A stretch of DNA of 64,000 nt from Varibaculum cambriense. Its GTDB lineage: Bacteria; Actinomycetota; Actinomycetes; Actinomycetales; Actinomycetaceae. The stretch is taken from assembly GCF_022133705.1 (NCBI RefSeq), contig NZ_JAKNHJ010000009.1, forward strand, positions 1-64,000. The letters are read 5' to 3'. The translations under genes and the position numbers were made by a program. The notes under the pieces were generated by a model. The model did no database searches. It was not told where the DNA came from and saw nothing but the letters and a program-made list of their open reading frames with translations. This document shows, in pieces, positions 43,601 through 52,758 of the stretch. Each line of letters opens with the position of its first letter. Positions within the stretch are counted from its first letter, which is position 1.

Positions 43601-43708
43601 GCGCGTGGGCAGATTTATGCCGAAGGGTAGGCTCCGGGCGTTAAATCCGTGAAAATGCCAAGGCATTTTCACGGATTTCGGGGCGCGAGGTAAAATCTGC
43701 TCACGCGC
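43601..43708 (+). repeat. Structured repeat family A, copy 7 (variant b, nested)
   Basis: The outer stem GCGCGTGGGCAGATTT pairs with AAATCTGCTCACGCGC (one mismatch). Variant b strands ATGCCGAAGGGTAGGCTCCG and TTCGGGGCGCGAGGTAAA. Inner hairpin 43643-43678 is perfect: AAATCCGTGAAAATGCC with GGCATTTTCACGGATTT. It differs from copy 4 in both halves of the outer stem. Confidence 0.85.
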
Positions 43709-43754
43709 GTTACCGGGGTTCCCCGAGTACTTTTCCCACTCCTGCCTAGAGAAA

Positions 43755-44903
43755 CTAGGCGATTACCTCGACTTCACCGGAGCCTTCTTCTAGACCTAGT
43801 AGCTCGGCTTGACGATGCGCCTCCGCAATCAGGGTAGGCACGATTTCCTCTTCGGGAACCGTCTTAATCACTTCGCCTTTAATAAAGATTTTTCCTTTAC
43901 CGTTACCGCTGGCTACCCCCAGGTCGGCTTCCCGCGCCTCGCCGGGACCGTTCACGATACACCCCATAACCGCAACTCGCAGCGGCACTTTAATCTCGTC
44001 CTTCAGCGCATCAGTAACGGCGTTTGCCAACTTGTAAACATCGACTTGGGCGCGTCCGCAGGAGGGGCAGGAAACAATCTCCAGGGTGCGTTCTTTTAGC
44101 CCCATAGATTGCAGGATTTCAATCCCGACTTTTATTTCCTCCACCGGATCAGCAGATAGCGACACCCGGATAGTATCCCCGATGCCTTGACGAAGCAGCG
44201 CCCCGAAGGCGGTCGCCGATTTGATAGTGCCTTGGAAAGCCGGGCCTGCCTCGGTTACTCCCAAGTGTAGCGGCCAATCCCCCATTTCACTGAGCAGTTC
44301 GTAGGCGCGAATCATAGTCACCGGGTCATGGTGTTTAACCGATATCGCAAAGTCGTGGAAATCGTATTGCTCGAACAGGCGTGCCTCATTAACCGCGGAT
44401 TCTGCCAAAGCCTCCGGGGTAGCTTTCCCATGGCGTGCCATTACCCGCGGATCGAGGGAACCGGCATTAATTCCAATCCGCAGGGCGGTGCCGTGCTGGC
44501 GGGCGCATTTGGTGATTTCTTCCACCTGGTCATCGAATTTGCGGATATTACCGGGGTTTACCCGCACCCCCGCGCAGCCGCCCTCAATCGCGGCGAACAC
44601 ATATTTGGGTTGGAAATGAATGTCGGCGACTACTGGAATAGTAGATTTTTGGGCGATTACCGGCAGCGCCTCCGCATCATCTGCGCTGGGGCAGGCTACC
44701 CGCACAATATCGCACCCGGCGGCCGTTAACGCCGCTATCTGCTGCAAGGTGGCACCAATATCGGTGGTTTTGGTGGTACACATGGACTGTACGCTGATTG
44801 GGGCATCTCCCCCAATACCTACGTCTCCGCAGCGAATCTTGCGAGTTTTTTTTCGCGGGAAACCCGCGGGCTTTACTTCCGGCATTCCTAGTTCAACACT
44901 CAC
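43755..44903 (-). CDS. ispG: 4-hydroxy-3-methylbut-2-en-1-yl diphosphate synthase (GcpE)
   Basis: Fe-S enzyme of the MEP isoprenoid pathway, converting MEcPP to HMBPP. Visible: [20 protein letters not shown] at the start of the TIM barrel, [14 protein letters not shown], and the cluster ligands in [17 protein letters not shown] plus [19 protein letters not shown] (three Cys). Length 382 fits the bacterial short form. It is the last gene of the run dxr-rseP-ispG, so two MEP genes lie close together. Confidence 0.96.
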   Translation of the reverse strand: MSVELGMPEVKPAGFPRKKTRKIRCGDVGIGGDAPISVQSMCTTKTTDIGATLQQIAALTAAGCDIVRVACPSADDAEALPVIAQKSTIPVVADIHFQPKYVFAAIEGGCAGVRVNPGNIRKFDDQVEEITKCARQHGTALRIGINAGSLDPRVMARHGKATPEALAESAVNEARLFEQYDFHDFAISVKHHDPVTMIRAYELLSEMGDWPLHLGVTEAGPAFQGTIKSATAFGALLRQGIGDTIRVSLSADPVEEIKVGIEILQSMGLKERTLEIVSCPSCGRAQVDVYKLANAVTDALKDEIKVPLRVAVMGCIVNGPGEAREADLGVASGNGKGKIFIKGEVIKTVPEEEIVPTLIAEAHRQAELLGLEEGSGEVEVIA

Positions 44904-45055
44904 GTTCCTATTATGACGCTTTCAGACACTAAAGCCCTAGTTTCTGGAAAGAATAACGCTTTTACCTGCGCTATTTCCCCGGCCTATTTTACAGTAATCA
45001 CTGAGGGCGAAAGACCGCCAGTATTAAACGATGACCGCTCCCCATAACTCAATAA

Positions 45056-46345
45056 CTAAGGTAAGCGAATGGGGTCAACAATATCCGCCACCATCAGTAG
45101 CACGGTCATCGCTATCAACAGTCCTGCCACCACGTAGGTCAACGGCACAGCTTTCGCGGCATCAATGGGGCCAGGAGCGGGGCGCGAACGGAGCCGCGCA
45201 TAGCAGTTCTTGATTCCTTGCCAGCAGGCACCGGCAATATGTCCGCCATCTAAGGGCGGCAGCGGAATCAGGTTGAATACAAACAGCGCCATATTTAGGG
45301 AAGCTAGCAGGGAAAGTAAGCCTCCGGCGCGACCTGCCAGGGTCACCTGGGTTGAGGGCGCAGAACCGATCTCTCCCGCGATTCTACCTACTCCCAGGAC
45401 TGACATGATTCCGGAGCTATCGCGCGGGGTGTCAGTGAAGACTGCAACTCCCACCTCCCACACTGCTACCGGCAGTTTCAAGACTACTGCTCCGGTTTGA
45501 TAGAACATTTGCCACATGGTTTGCCCGTAGGTGGCCAGCCCCGTGCTTTGACGCACCGAACGCGCATAAAGCCCGGCTTTCCCATCTACCCCGGATAGGT
45601 GCAGTTCAATCACTTCCCCGCCGCGCTGGACTGACACGGTGGCATCCCCATGGGTAGCGTTAGCATATTTTCGCAGGTCTTCCCAGGTGTTAATTTTCTT
45701 ACCATCCCAGGCGACTAACTTATCTCCCGGTTTAATCCCGGCCTTGGCTGCCGGGGAGGGTTGGGCTCCCTCCTGGCCGCAATCAACCACCTGTCCTGCT
45801 TTCAAGCAAACGGCTTTATCAACAGTGGTAGTGGGGGTGGCAATCCCAATCCCCAGCATTGCTATCGCCATCAGTACGAACGCTAAAAATAGGTTCATCA
45901 CTGGCCCGCCGACCATCACCATTAGGCGCTGGGATACCGGCAGGTTGTAAAAGCCGCGGTGGCGCTGAGTTGAAGGAATCTCGGAAAGCGAGGCGTCGCG
46001 GGCTTCTTGCGACCAGGTAGGAACCAAGTTTTCGGCTTCCTCCGGGTCGAGGGCGCGCGCCTGGCGTACTGAAAGTTTCTTGCCGTCCAGTTTGTAGGCA
46101 AACTGATCCGGGTCACCCGGGCCGTACATTCCCAGGATGCGGCAATAACCCCCTAGAAGGAAGGCTTTAACTCCGTATTCGGTTTCCCCGCGTTTACGTG
46201 AAAACAGGGTGGGACCGAACCCAATCATGAACTGGGGAACTAGCGCCCCAAATTTTTTAGCCGGTAGCAGGTGCCCACATTCATGCAGACCAATAGAGAT
46301 AATCAGTCCGATAACCAGAATTATTATTCCCAGCAAAAAAGCCAT
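45056..46345 (-). CDS. rseP: Site-2 intramembrane metalloprotease (RseP/Rip1 family)
   Basis: M50 protease that cuts transmembrane regulators such as anti-sigma factors. The first helix carries the zinc site HECGH, with the typical FGALVPQFMIGFGPTLFSRK after it. The second site is NLIPLPPLDGGH near residue 360. A PDZ domain lies between (about 190-260: AKAGIKPGDKLVAWDGKKIN). Four hydrophobic segments. It lies 10 bases after dxr, the usual actinobacterial order dxr-rip1-ispG. Confidence 0.93.
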   Translation of the reverse strand: MAFLLGIIILVIGLIISIGLHECGHLLPAKKFGALVPQFMIGFGPTLFSRKRGETEYGVKAFLLGGYCRILGMYGPGDPDQFAYKLDGKKLSVRQARALDPEEAENLVPTWSQEARDASLSEIPSTQRHRGFYNLPVSQRLMVMVGGPVMNLFLAFVLMAIAMLGIGIATPTTTVDKAVCLKAGQVVDCGQEGAQPSPAAKAGIKPGDKLVAWDGKKINTWEDLRKYANATHGDATVSVQRGGEVIELHLSGVDGKAGLYARSVRQSTGLATYGQTMWQMFYQTGAVVLKLPVAVWEVGVAVFTDTPRDSSGIMSVLGVGRIAGEIGSAPSTQVTLAGRAGGLLSLLASLNMALFVFNLIPLPPLDGGHIAGACWQGIKNCYARLRSRPAPGPIDAAKAVPLTYVVAGLLIAMTVLLMVADIVDPIRLP

Positions 46346-46354
46346 GGGGATAGC

Positions 46355-47569
46355 CTACCTAGCGTTCATGACAATTTCCTGAGCCTTAGTTTTCGCCCAG
46401 GTTTGCGCAGCCATAATTTGCCCTAAATCTGGATTCTCCACCCCGGTATGTTCGGACAATACTCGCGCTAGCGAATCCACTATTTGCAGGTAGGGCAAGC
46501 TTCCATCCAGGAAGGCATCTACGAATATTTCATTGGCGGCGTTATAAACCGCCGGGTGAGAAGCGGAGGCCGCCACTGCTTGGCGCGCCAGTTTTATTGC
46601 CGGGAAAGTTTCATGATCTACCGGTTCGAATTGCCACTGCTGGACTTGAGTAAAATCCAGGGGGGTAACAGTTTTTTCTAGGCGGTTCGGCCAATCCAGT
46701 CCCAGGGCGATCGGCAGGCGCATATCGGGCGGGGAGGCCTGCAAAATACTGGCGCCATCAATCCAAGTTACCCCGGAGTGAATAATCGATTGGGGATGAA
46801 TCACCGGCACAATATCTTCGGGCGTAACATCGAATAAAAGGTGAGCTTCTATCAGTTCCAAACCCTTGTTTACCAGGGTGGAAGAGTTGATAGTCACCAC
46901 CGGCCCCATTGACCAAGTGGGGTGATTGAGGGCTTGCTGCGCGCTGACCTCAGCTAAATCTGCACGTTTCTTTCCCCGGAAAGGACCGCCAGAGGCAGTA
47001 AGGATAATCTGGCTTACTTCACTGTAACCATCCTGGTTTACGCTGGTTAACCCCTTATGGTGGACACCACTAGCTAAGGCTTGCGCAATCGCCGAATGTT
47101 CAGAATCTACCGGTACGATTTGGCCAGGGCGCTGGCAGGCAGCTTTAACTAAGGCGCCGCCCACAATCAAAGATTCTTTATTTGCCAGCGCTAAGGTAGC
47201 CCCACTATCCAAGGCGGCCAAAGTAGGAGCCAGCCCCACCCCGCCGGTAATCCCATTGAGGACTACCGCTTGCCGGCTGGCTCTCCTCGCTGCTCGGGCA
47301 CTAGCATCGTCTCCTGTCAAAATCTCGGCTTGATATTTATTTGCGCCAGGAAGTTCCGCAGCTAGCGCAGTCACGAATTCCTCGCCCCTATCTAAGGAAA
47401 TCGCCACAATTTCGGGGCGGAAACGGGCAGCTTGCCGCGCCAGTAACGTAAGGTTAGCCCCACCAGCGCTGAGGGCGCGCACACAAAACCGCCCCGGATT
47501 TTGAGCGATTACCTCCAGTGCTTGCGTACCGATAGATCCCGTGGATCCCAAAATGAAAACGTCGCGCAC
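46355..47569 (-). CDS. dxr: 1-deoxy-D-xylulose-5-phosphate reductoisomerase
   Basis: Second enzyme of the MEP pathway, NADPH-dependent, forming MEP from DXP. Visible: NADPH fold ILGSTGSIGTQALEVI, LALANKESLIVGGAL, the metal and substrate residues in VPVDSEHSAIAQAL and ILTASGGPFRGKKR, and HPTWSMGPVVTINSSTLVNK. Length 404 fits. It is followed by rseP and ispG. Confidence 0.96.
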   Translation of the reverse strand: MRDVFILGSTGSIGTQALEVIAQNPGRFCVRALSAGGANLTLLARQAARFRPEIVAISLDRGEEFVTALAAELPGANKYQAEILTGDDASARAARRASRQAVVLNGITGGVGLAPTLAALDSGATLALANKESLIVGGALVKAACQRPGQIVPVDSEHSAIAQALASGVHHKGLTSVNQDGYSEVSQIILTASGGPFRGKKRADLAEVSAQQALNHPTWSMGPVVTINSSTLVNKGLELIEAHLLFDVTPEDIVPVIHPQSIIHSGVTWIDGASILQASPPDMRLPIALGLDWPNRLEKTVTPLDFTQVQQWQFEPVDHETFPAIKLARQAVAASASHPAVYNAANEIFVDAFLDGSLPYLQIVDSLARVLSEHTGVENPDLGQIMAAQTWAKTKAQEIVMNAR

Positions 47570-47623
47570 TGCCCCTCCCCGATTCGAAAGATATTTTGCC
47601 GGTTATTGCCCGAAGGCAAACAG

Positions 47624-48175
47624 TTATTCCACCGCCAGCAGTACTTCTACCGCTCGCGAGAGATAGGCATCGACTACGCCCTCTTTATAAGCCTTTTCAT
47701 TCTTTGCAGTCTTAAAAGTGGCACTGCGAATCTCGGCGGAGGTGATTCCCTTATCCGAGTCAAAATACTGTGCGAGCCGGTCGAGTAGTTCATCCACCTG
47801 GGTGGCGTCATAGCCTTTACCGTTTGGGTGAGCGAAACGTTTGCCCCGCGGACGGAGCATCCGCGGATAAAGGGTAGTTGCTCGCTGCGCTACCCTTTCC
47901 ATCCAGGCTTGCGAACCGTTAACTGCTACATTGTCTGCTCGGTCACGCCGCACGAAAGCGGCTTCCAGACGATCCATAGCCTGGTCGATCGCGGCAGTTT
48001 GATATCCGCGACGCACTAGGTCAAAGTGGGCACCCCGCACCTGGGCGGCCGAGAATTTTTCAGCCGGCACCCCGCCCTCATAGGCTTTGCGAGCATCCGC
48101 AAAAAACTCGTCTACCTGGGAGGGGTCGTATCCCCGCGTAAAAAAACCGGCCCTAGGAAAGTTGTTCTCGCTCAT
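47624..48175 (-). CDS. DivIVA-domain protein
   Basis: Small protein (183 residues) with two DivIVA-like N-terminal motifs: FFTRGYDPSQVDEFFADARKAYE near residues 11-33 and GKGYDATQVDELLDRLAQYF near 120-140. The G-Y-D-x-x-Q-V-D pattern is the membrane-curvature-binding start of DivIVA/Wag31 proteins, but the long coiled coil is missing. A third, weaker repeat (RRGYQTAAIDQAMDRLEAAF) lies between them. Likely a cell-pole or division accessory factor; inference. The ATG overlaps the rlmN stop (ATGA). Confidence 0.85.
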   Translation of the reverse strand: MSENNFPRAGFFTRGYDPSQVDEFFADARKAYEGGVPAEKFSAAQVRGAHFDLVRRGYQTAAIDQAMDRLEAAFVRRDRADNVAVNGSQAWMERVAQRATTLYPRMLRPRGKRFAHPNGKGYDATQVDELLDRLAQYFDSDKGITSAEIRSATFKTAKNEKAYKEGVVDAYLSRAVEVLLAVE

Positions 48176-49497
48176 TTGCCAGTCCTCTCCTTCCGAGATT
48201 TAGTTGCCAATTGACCACACGCTCCGTCAATATCTTGTCCCCGAGTATCGCGGATAGTGGTGGTGATACCTTTACGTTCCAGAGTATCTACAAATTCTGC
48301 TTGCGCGTGGGATTCACTCGCCGTCCAGATAGATCCGGGGGTGGGATTTAACGGAATCGGGTTCACATGCGCCCAGCCGTGCCCGCGAGCATTCAGCAAA
48401 TCTGCGAGCAGTCCCGCTCTCCACGCCTGGTCGTTCATGTTCTTGATCAGGGCGTATTCGATGGAGACCCGCCGGCCGGTAGCTTTAAAATAATCGTAAG
48501 CAGCGTCTAGCAGTTCGCTAACCTGGAAGCGAGAATTTATTGGAATTAGCTCATCACGCAATTCGTCATCGGGAGCGTGCAGGGAAATCGCCAAGGTGAC
48601 CGGGATTTTCTCTTCCGTTAGCTTCTTGATTCCGGGCACCAGCCCCACAGTAGAAACCGTGATTCCCCGCGCGGACATTCCGAACCCTTCCGGGGGCTCG
48701 GCAATCAAGCGGCGAATCGCGCCCAGCACTGCCCGATAGTTAACCATGGGCTCTCCCATCCCCATGAACACCACGTTGGAGAGGTTGCAGGGATCTCCGC
48801 CTAGTTCGCCCTCCTGACACACCTTACGTGCCAGGCGCACCTGTTCTACGATTTCAGCGGTTGAAAGGTTACGGGTCAGCCCCATTTGTCCGGTGGCGCA
48901 AAAGGGGCAAGCCATTCCGCATCCCACTTCGCAAGAAATACAGAGGGTAGCGCGGGAGGGATAGCGCATTAGTACCGACTCTACTTCGGCGCCATCAAAT
49001 AGTCGCCACAGGTATTTGTGAGTCATTCCCTGATCACCGCTACGCTCCACGACTTGCTGAACTAGCTGCGGAAATGCCAGCTCCGCGAGTTTCTCCCGCC
49101 CGGTAGCGGGCAGATCAGACATTTGGCGCGGATCGGTAGTTAGGTGCGTGAAATAGTGACGGGATAATTGGTCGGCTCTAAAGGGCGGAAAACCGGCCTC
49201 TTTTAGCATTTGTTTGCGTCCCGCCAGATCAAAATCGGCCAAATGCGCCGGAGGTTTAGTCCGTTTAGTTGCTTGGAAACGCAGCACGGGGCGCGCATCC
49301 GGGGTGCTAGCTCCCTCAGGGGCCTGGTCGGTGGGCATTACTTGCCAGGGATCGCGCCGCGGTTTGGCTCGGCGCATCAACTCTTTATCGCTCGTGGAGC
49401 CGCTAGCCTTATCAGCGAAGCGTCCGCCCTTCAAAGATGCCCGGGATCCGTCCTTTTGTCGCTTTTGAGCCGATCCTGGTTGCGCTAGCTTTGCCAT
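48172..49497 (-). CDS. rlmN: Dual-specificity RNA methyltransferase RlmN
   Basis: Radical-SAM enzyme that adds a methyl at C2 of A2503 in 23S rRNA and A37 in some tRNAs. The cluster motif is in CEVGCGMACPFCATG (C-x3-C-x2-C); VVFMGMGEPMVNY, ALIKNMNDQ and VNPIPLNP are typical. The C-terminal Cys (GACGQLA) is the methyl carrier partner. The first 85 residues are a charged extension not needed by the family. It overlaps the DivIVA gene by four bases. Confidence 0.95.
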   Translation of the reverse strand: MAKLAQPGSAQKRQKDGSRASLKGGRFADKASGSTSDKELMRRAKPRRDPWQVMPTDQAPEGASTPDARPVLRFQATKRTKPPAHLADFDLAGRKQMLKEAGFPPFRADQLSRHYFTHLTTDPRQMSDLPATGREKLAELAFPQLVQQVVERSGDQGMTHKYLWRLFDGAEVESVLMRYPSRATLCISCEVGCGMACPFCATGQMGLTRNLSTAEIVEQVRLARKVCQEGELGGDPCNLSNVVFMGMGEPMVNYRAVLGAIRRLIAEPPEGFGMSARGITVSTVGLVPGIKKLTEEKIPVTLAISLHAPDDELRDELIPINSRFQVSELLDAAYDYFKATGRRVSIEYALIKNMNDQAWRAGLLADLLNARGHGWAHVNPIPLNPTPGSIWTASESHAQAEFVDTLERKGITTTIRDTRGQDIDGACGQLATKSRKERTGK

Positions 49498-49514
49498 TTA
49501 GAGTTTGCCATCCT

Positions 49515-50405
49515 TTAAAAGATACCCAAGGACACCAGGAAAAAGAGGGGCACGGTGATGAGTAGCGAGTCCAGGCGATCCATCACTCCGCCATGACCAG
49601 GTAGTAAATTACCCATGTCTTTAAGTTGCAGATCCCGCTTTATTAAGGACTCTCCTAAATCTCCGCAGGTAGCAACCATGGGAGTGAGAATCCCTAGCAC
49701 TGCGATTGCCCAAACCTGAGTTCCGGTCGCCCAAACCGCAACTGCGGCGGCGAGTGTACACATCACTACGGAACCGGCGAACCCTTCCCAAGATTTTGCG
49801 GGCGAAACCGCCGGAGCCAGAGGGTGCTTACCTTTAAGTACCCCCGCCGCGTAGCCACCAATGTCATTACATATGGTGATCACAATCCACACTATTATCG
49901 GAGCGGGGTGATGGGGATTATGCAGCATAATGACCACAAAAGATGCCAAGAAAGGCAAATAGATGGCAACAAAACCGGTCACTAAGAGGTCGCGAGTCGC
50001 AAACTTGGAAGGGCCGGAACTCAAGCGCCAGATAGCACAAGCTATCAAAGTAGCTAGTAGCGCCGCCCATACCCCCTCCGGTCCTAAGAGATAGGCGCAG
50101 ACCAGCATCCCGATACTGCCCACCACCAGGGGTGGTAAACACAGTTTTACCCTAATCCGAGATACGGCTCGCGCCATCTCAAATTCGGCCATCACCGCCA
50201 CCACCATGATGAACACCAAAAAACATACCGGTGGTGCCAGGAGCAAGGCTAACACCAAGGCACCCAGGCCTACCCCCACCGCAATCGAGGCCGGTAGGTT
50301 GCGACCTGCCCGCGACTTTTTCGGTTTTGCGAGCGCATTCTTGGTAGGTTCTGGGTTCATCAAAGAGACAGATCCCTCGCCTTGGATCGGGGGACGGTGG
50401 TTCAA
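49515..50405 (-). CDS. cdsA: Phosphatidate cytidylyltransferase
   Basis: Makes CDP-diacylglycerol from phosphatidic acid and CTP at the membrane. It has about eight hydrophobic segments. The C-terminal signature is spread over SPAKSWEGFAGSV and VATCGDLGESLIKRDLQLKDMGNLLPGHGGVMDRLDSLL. The N-terminus is a short hydrophilic stretch. The TTG start at 50405 follows the frr stop directly with GGAG 8 bases upstream; an ATG at 50360 is an alternative. Confidence 0.93.
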   Translation of the reverse strand: MNHRPPIQGEGSVSLMNPEPTKNALAKPKKSRAGRNLPASIAVGVGLGALVLALLLAPPVCFLVFIMVVAVMAEFEMARAVSRIRVKLCLPPLVVGSIGMLVCAYLLGPEGVWAALLATLIACAIWRLSSGPSKFATRDLLVTGFVAIYLPFLASFVVIMLHNPHHPAPIIVWIVITICNDIGGYAAGVLKGKHPLAPAVSPAKSWEGFAGSVVMCTLAAAVAVWATGTQVWAIAVLGILTPMVATCGDLGESLIKRDLQLKDMGNLLPGHGGVMDRLDSLLITVPLFFLVSLGIF

Positions 50406-50963
50406 CTATATCTCCATTAGTTCTTTTTCTTTGGCTTCTAACAGAGCATCCATCGTGTCCACCTGTTTCTTCGTCAAAGCCTCGATTTCTTTTTCTGCAC
50501 GCGTTACTTCGTCCTCGCCGGCATCGCCATCTTTCTTTAGCTTGCCCAGCTGATCCAGGGCTTTACGGCGAATACCGCGAATAGATACGCGACCTTCCTC
50601 GGCTTTTTGTCCCGCAAGTTTTACGTAGTCGCGGCGACGTTCCTCGGTTAGTTCCGGCAAGGTTACCCGAATATGGTTTCCCTCGTCAGTGGGGTTTACC
50701 CCCAGGTCGCTGTCCCGAACCGCCTTGATGACATCGTTAGTGGAGGACTTGTCATAGGGGGAAATCAGCACGGTGCGCGGCTCCGGGATATTGATGGTAG
50801 CTAGTTGCTGCAAAGGCGTGGGCGCCCCATAGTATTCCACCATAATCGGGTTAAACATGGCAGCGTTGGCACGCCCGGTGCGAATCGCAGTGAATTCTTC
50901 CCGGGAGAACTCGATGGCTTTTTCCATCTTCTCCTCAGCTTCGAGCAGAATATCGTCAATCAC
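50406..50963 (-). CDS. frr: Ribosome recycling factor
   Basis: Splits the post-termination ribosome with EF-G. 185 residues, full length. Typical stretches: FTAIRTGRANAAMFNPIMVEYYG, INIPEPRTVLISPYDKS and LTEERRRDYVKLA. It follows pyrH by 4 bases and is adjacent to cdsA, the usual tsf-pyrH-frr-cdsA order. Confidence 0.97.
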   Translation of the reverse strand: MIDDILLEAEEKMEKAIEFSREEFTAIRTGRANAAMFNPIMVEYYGAPTPLQQLATINIPEPRTVLISPYDKSSTNDVIKAVRDSDLGVNPTDEGNHIRVTLPELTEERRRDYVKLAGQKAEEGRVSIRGIRRKALDQLGKLKKDGDAGEDEVTRAEKEIEALTKKQVDTMDALLEAKEKELMEI

Positions 50964-50967
50964 TTGG

Positions 50968-51702
50968 TTACTCCTTGTCAGCAGAAACTAATGTACCGAT
51001 TGTCTCACCTAACAGCGCCGAAGTAACGTTGCCGGGCTCAGACATTCCAAATACCCGAGTATTTAGTTTGTTATCCATACAGAGACTGAAAGCAGTGGCA
51101 TCCATAACCTTCAGTTCCTTCTGGAGAGCTTCTTGATAGGTTAAATGATCAAATCGGGTAGCGGTGGGGTCAGTCTTCGGGTCTGCACTATAAACCCCAT
51201 CAACGCCGTTTTTACCTACCAATAGCTCTTGGCAATGGGTTTCGAGGGCGCGCTGGGCACTTACCGTGTCGGTAGAGAAGAACGGTAGGCCGGATCCGGC
51301 ACCGAAGATTACTACCCGACCTTTCTCCATATGGCGTACCGCTTTTAAGGGGATATAGGGTTCGGCGATTTGTCCCATAGTGATGGCGGTCTGTACCCGG
51401 GTAGTTACCCCTGCCTGTTCTAAGAGATCCTGCAAGGCCAGGGAATTCATTACCGTTCCTAGCATTCCCATATAGTCGGCGCGTGCTCGATCGAGGCCGC
51501 GCTGGGAAAGCTCGGCGCCCCGGAAAAAGTTTCCGCCCCCAACTACCACTGCGACCTGGACTCCTTGTTCAACGGCCGCCCCAATCTGGTGAGCTACCGA
51601 ATTGATTACGTCGAGATCCATGCCAACTTGGCCGCCCCCAAAGACTTCGCCGGACACTTTCAGCATCACTCTGCGTTGTTTATTTCCGACTTCTTGGTTC
51701 AC
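50968..51702 (-). CDS. pyrH: UMP kinase
   Basis: Phosphorylates UMP to UDP; amino-acid-kinase fold. Visible: [15 protein letters not shown] (phosphate-binding Lys), [31 protein letters not shown] and [17 protein letters not shown]. 244 residues. The GTG start has AAGGGG upstream. 185 bases separate it from tsf, with a terminator in that gap, so it probably has its own promoter. Confidence 0.96.
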   Translation of the reverse strand: MNQEVGNKQRRVMLKVSGEVFGGGQVGMDLDVINSVAHQIGAAVEQGVQVAVVVGGGNFFRGAELSQRGLDRARADYMGMLGTVMNSLALQDLLEQAGVTTRVQTAITMGQIAEPYIPLKAVRHMEKGRVVIFGAGSGLPFFSTDTVSAQRALETHCQELLVGKNGVDGVYSADPKTDPTATRFDHLTYQEALQKELKVMDATAFSLCMDNKLNTRVFGMSEPGNVTSALLGETIGTLVSADKE

Positions 51703-51845
51703 CCTTATCCCCTTAATATTGTTGTTTCCTTGAGGGCAATATGCCTGTTACTACCTTAACCCGAAGCGTTAAAGCTGGGGTGCTTCTCCCTTGCAATCTT
51801 GCTATTTACTGGAGGCAAATCCCCAATTAACTGTCTCGATATAAA

Positions 51846-51878
51846 GATGTGGCCTCAGGATTTCCCTGAGGCCACATC
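51846..51878 (-). terminator. Terminator after tsf
   Basis: GATGTGGCCTCAGG and CCTGAGGCCACATC form a perfect 14-bp stem with a 5-base loop, followed on the minus strand by TTTATAT. It is 10 bases after the tsf stop and closes the rpsB-tsf operon. Confidence 0.85.
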
Positions 51879-51887
51879 ACTATTTGC

Positions 51888-52724
51888 TTAAGAACCTACG
51901 TGGAAGCGGGCGAAAGCAGTAACTTTCCCACCCGAGGCTTTCACTATCTGCCCTACCGACTTCTTCGGATCTTTCGCAAAATCCTGGTCTAGCAGGCAGT
52001 TGTCTTTGTAGAACGATCCCATCCGGCCTTCCACGATCTTGTCAACGATCTTTTCCGGCTTGCCCTCTTTCAGGGTCATTTCCCGCAGAGTTTCGCGTTC
52101 CTTATCCAGTTCCGCCTGGGGAACTTCTTCGCGGTCAATGAAACGGGGGTCATAAGCGGCGATGTGCAGTGCGATATCGTGCGCCACGTCTGCGCCGGCT
52201 TTATCGGTGGCTACCAGTACCCCGACCTGTGCAGGCAGATCCGCGGAGGAGTAGTGCAGGTAGCTGGTTACGGCCTCGCCATCAATCCGGGTTACCTTAC
52301 CCAAAACAATGTTTTCAGAGAAGAGGGCGCCGATTTCCTCTACCTTTTCTTTAACGGTGCCTTCGCCACATTTTGCTTCCAGCAGTTCCTCGCGAGTGCT
52401 TACCCCGCTGTCAACCAGCGCTTGCATGATTTCTTCGGCGGCCTCCACGAACTTGGGGGACTTGCCCACAAAGTCAGTTTCGGAGTTCAGCTCTACCATT
52501 ACGCCGGCCTGTCCGTCCGCGGTGTCCAGCACTTTCGCCATCACCAGACCATTCGCAGTGGAACGATCTTCTCGCTTAGCCAGGGATTTCTTACCCGCTA
52601 AACGGATCGCCTTTACCGCTGCTTCCTTGTCGCCGTTTGCCTCTTCCAGTGCCTTCTTAACTTCCATCAGACCGGCGCCGGTCAGTTCGCGCAGTTCCTT
52701 AATGTCTTGCATCGAAATAGCCAT
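51888..52724 (-). CDS. tsf: Elongation factor Ts
   Basis: Nucleotide exchange factor of EF-Tu. The N-terminal UBA-type module MQDIKELRELTGAGLMEVKK and the signature GKKSLAKREDRSTANGLV are clear, as is ELNSETDFVGKSPKF, the EF-Tu-contact loop. 278 residues. It follows rpsB by 34 bases in the same transcript. Confidence 0.97.
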   Translation of the reverse strand: MAISMQDIKELRELTGAGLMEVKKALEEANGDKEAAVKAIRLAGKKSLAKREDRSTANGLVMAKVLDTADGQAGVMVELNSETDFVGKSPKFVEAAEEIMQALVDSGVSTREELLEAKCGEGTVKEKVEEIGALFSENIVLGKVTRIDGEAVTSYLHYSSADLPAQVGVLVATDKAGADVAHDIALHIAAYDPRFIDREEVPQAELDKERETLREMTLKEGKPEKIVDKIVEGRMGSFYKDNCLLDQDFAKDPKKSVGQIVKASGGKVTAFARFHVGS

Positions 52725-52758
52725 CAGTATGTTCCTCTCGTTAACGATCCTTAGCGGA

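Larger units (their letters stand above)
43424..43743 (+). repeat. Structured repeat family B element enclosing two family A copies
   Basis: A perfect 13-bp stem AGGAGTGGGAAAA (43424-43436) and TTTTCCCACTCCT (43731-43743) encloses everything between. Inside are the family B left strands (GATCGGGCTTAGG and GATGCGAGAGGGAGAG), family A copies at 43460-43568 and 43601-43708, and the family B right strand TACCGGGGTTCCCCGAGTAC. So whole A elements occupy the place of B's inner hairpin. Confidence 0.8.

Noticed and set aside
43056-43708. Family A elements as simple Rho-independent terminators
   Set aside because: No T-run follows the stems, the conserved strands inside are too long and too well kept, and copies lie in both orientations relative to their neighbours.
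43056-43743. CRISPR array or integron attC sites
   Set aside because: Repeats are not evenly spaced, spacers are absent and no cas genes or integrase are present. attC sites share variable stems but have short RYYYAAC ends that I do not see here.
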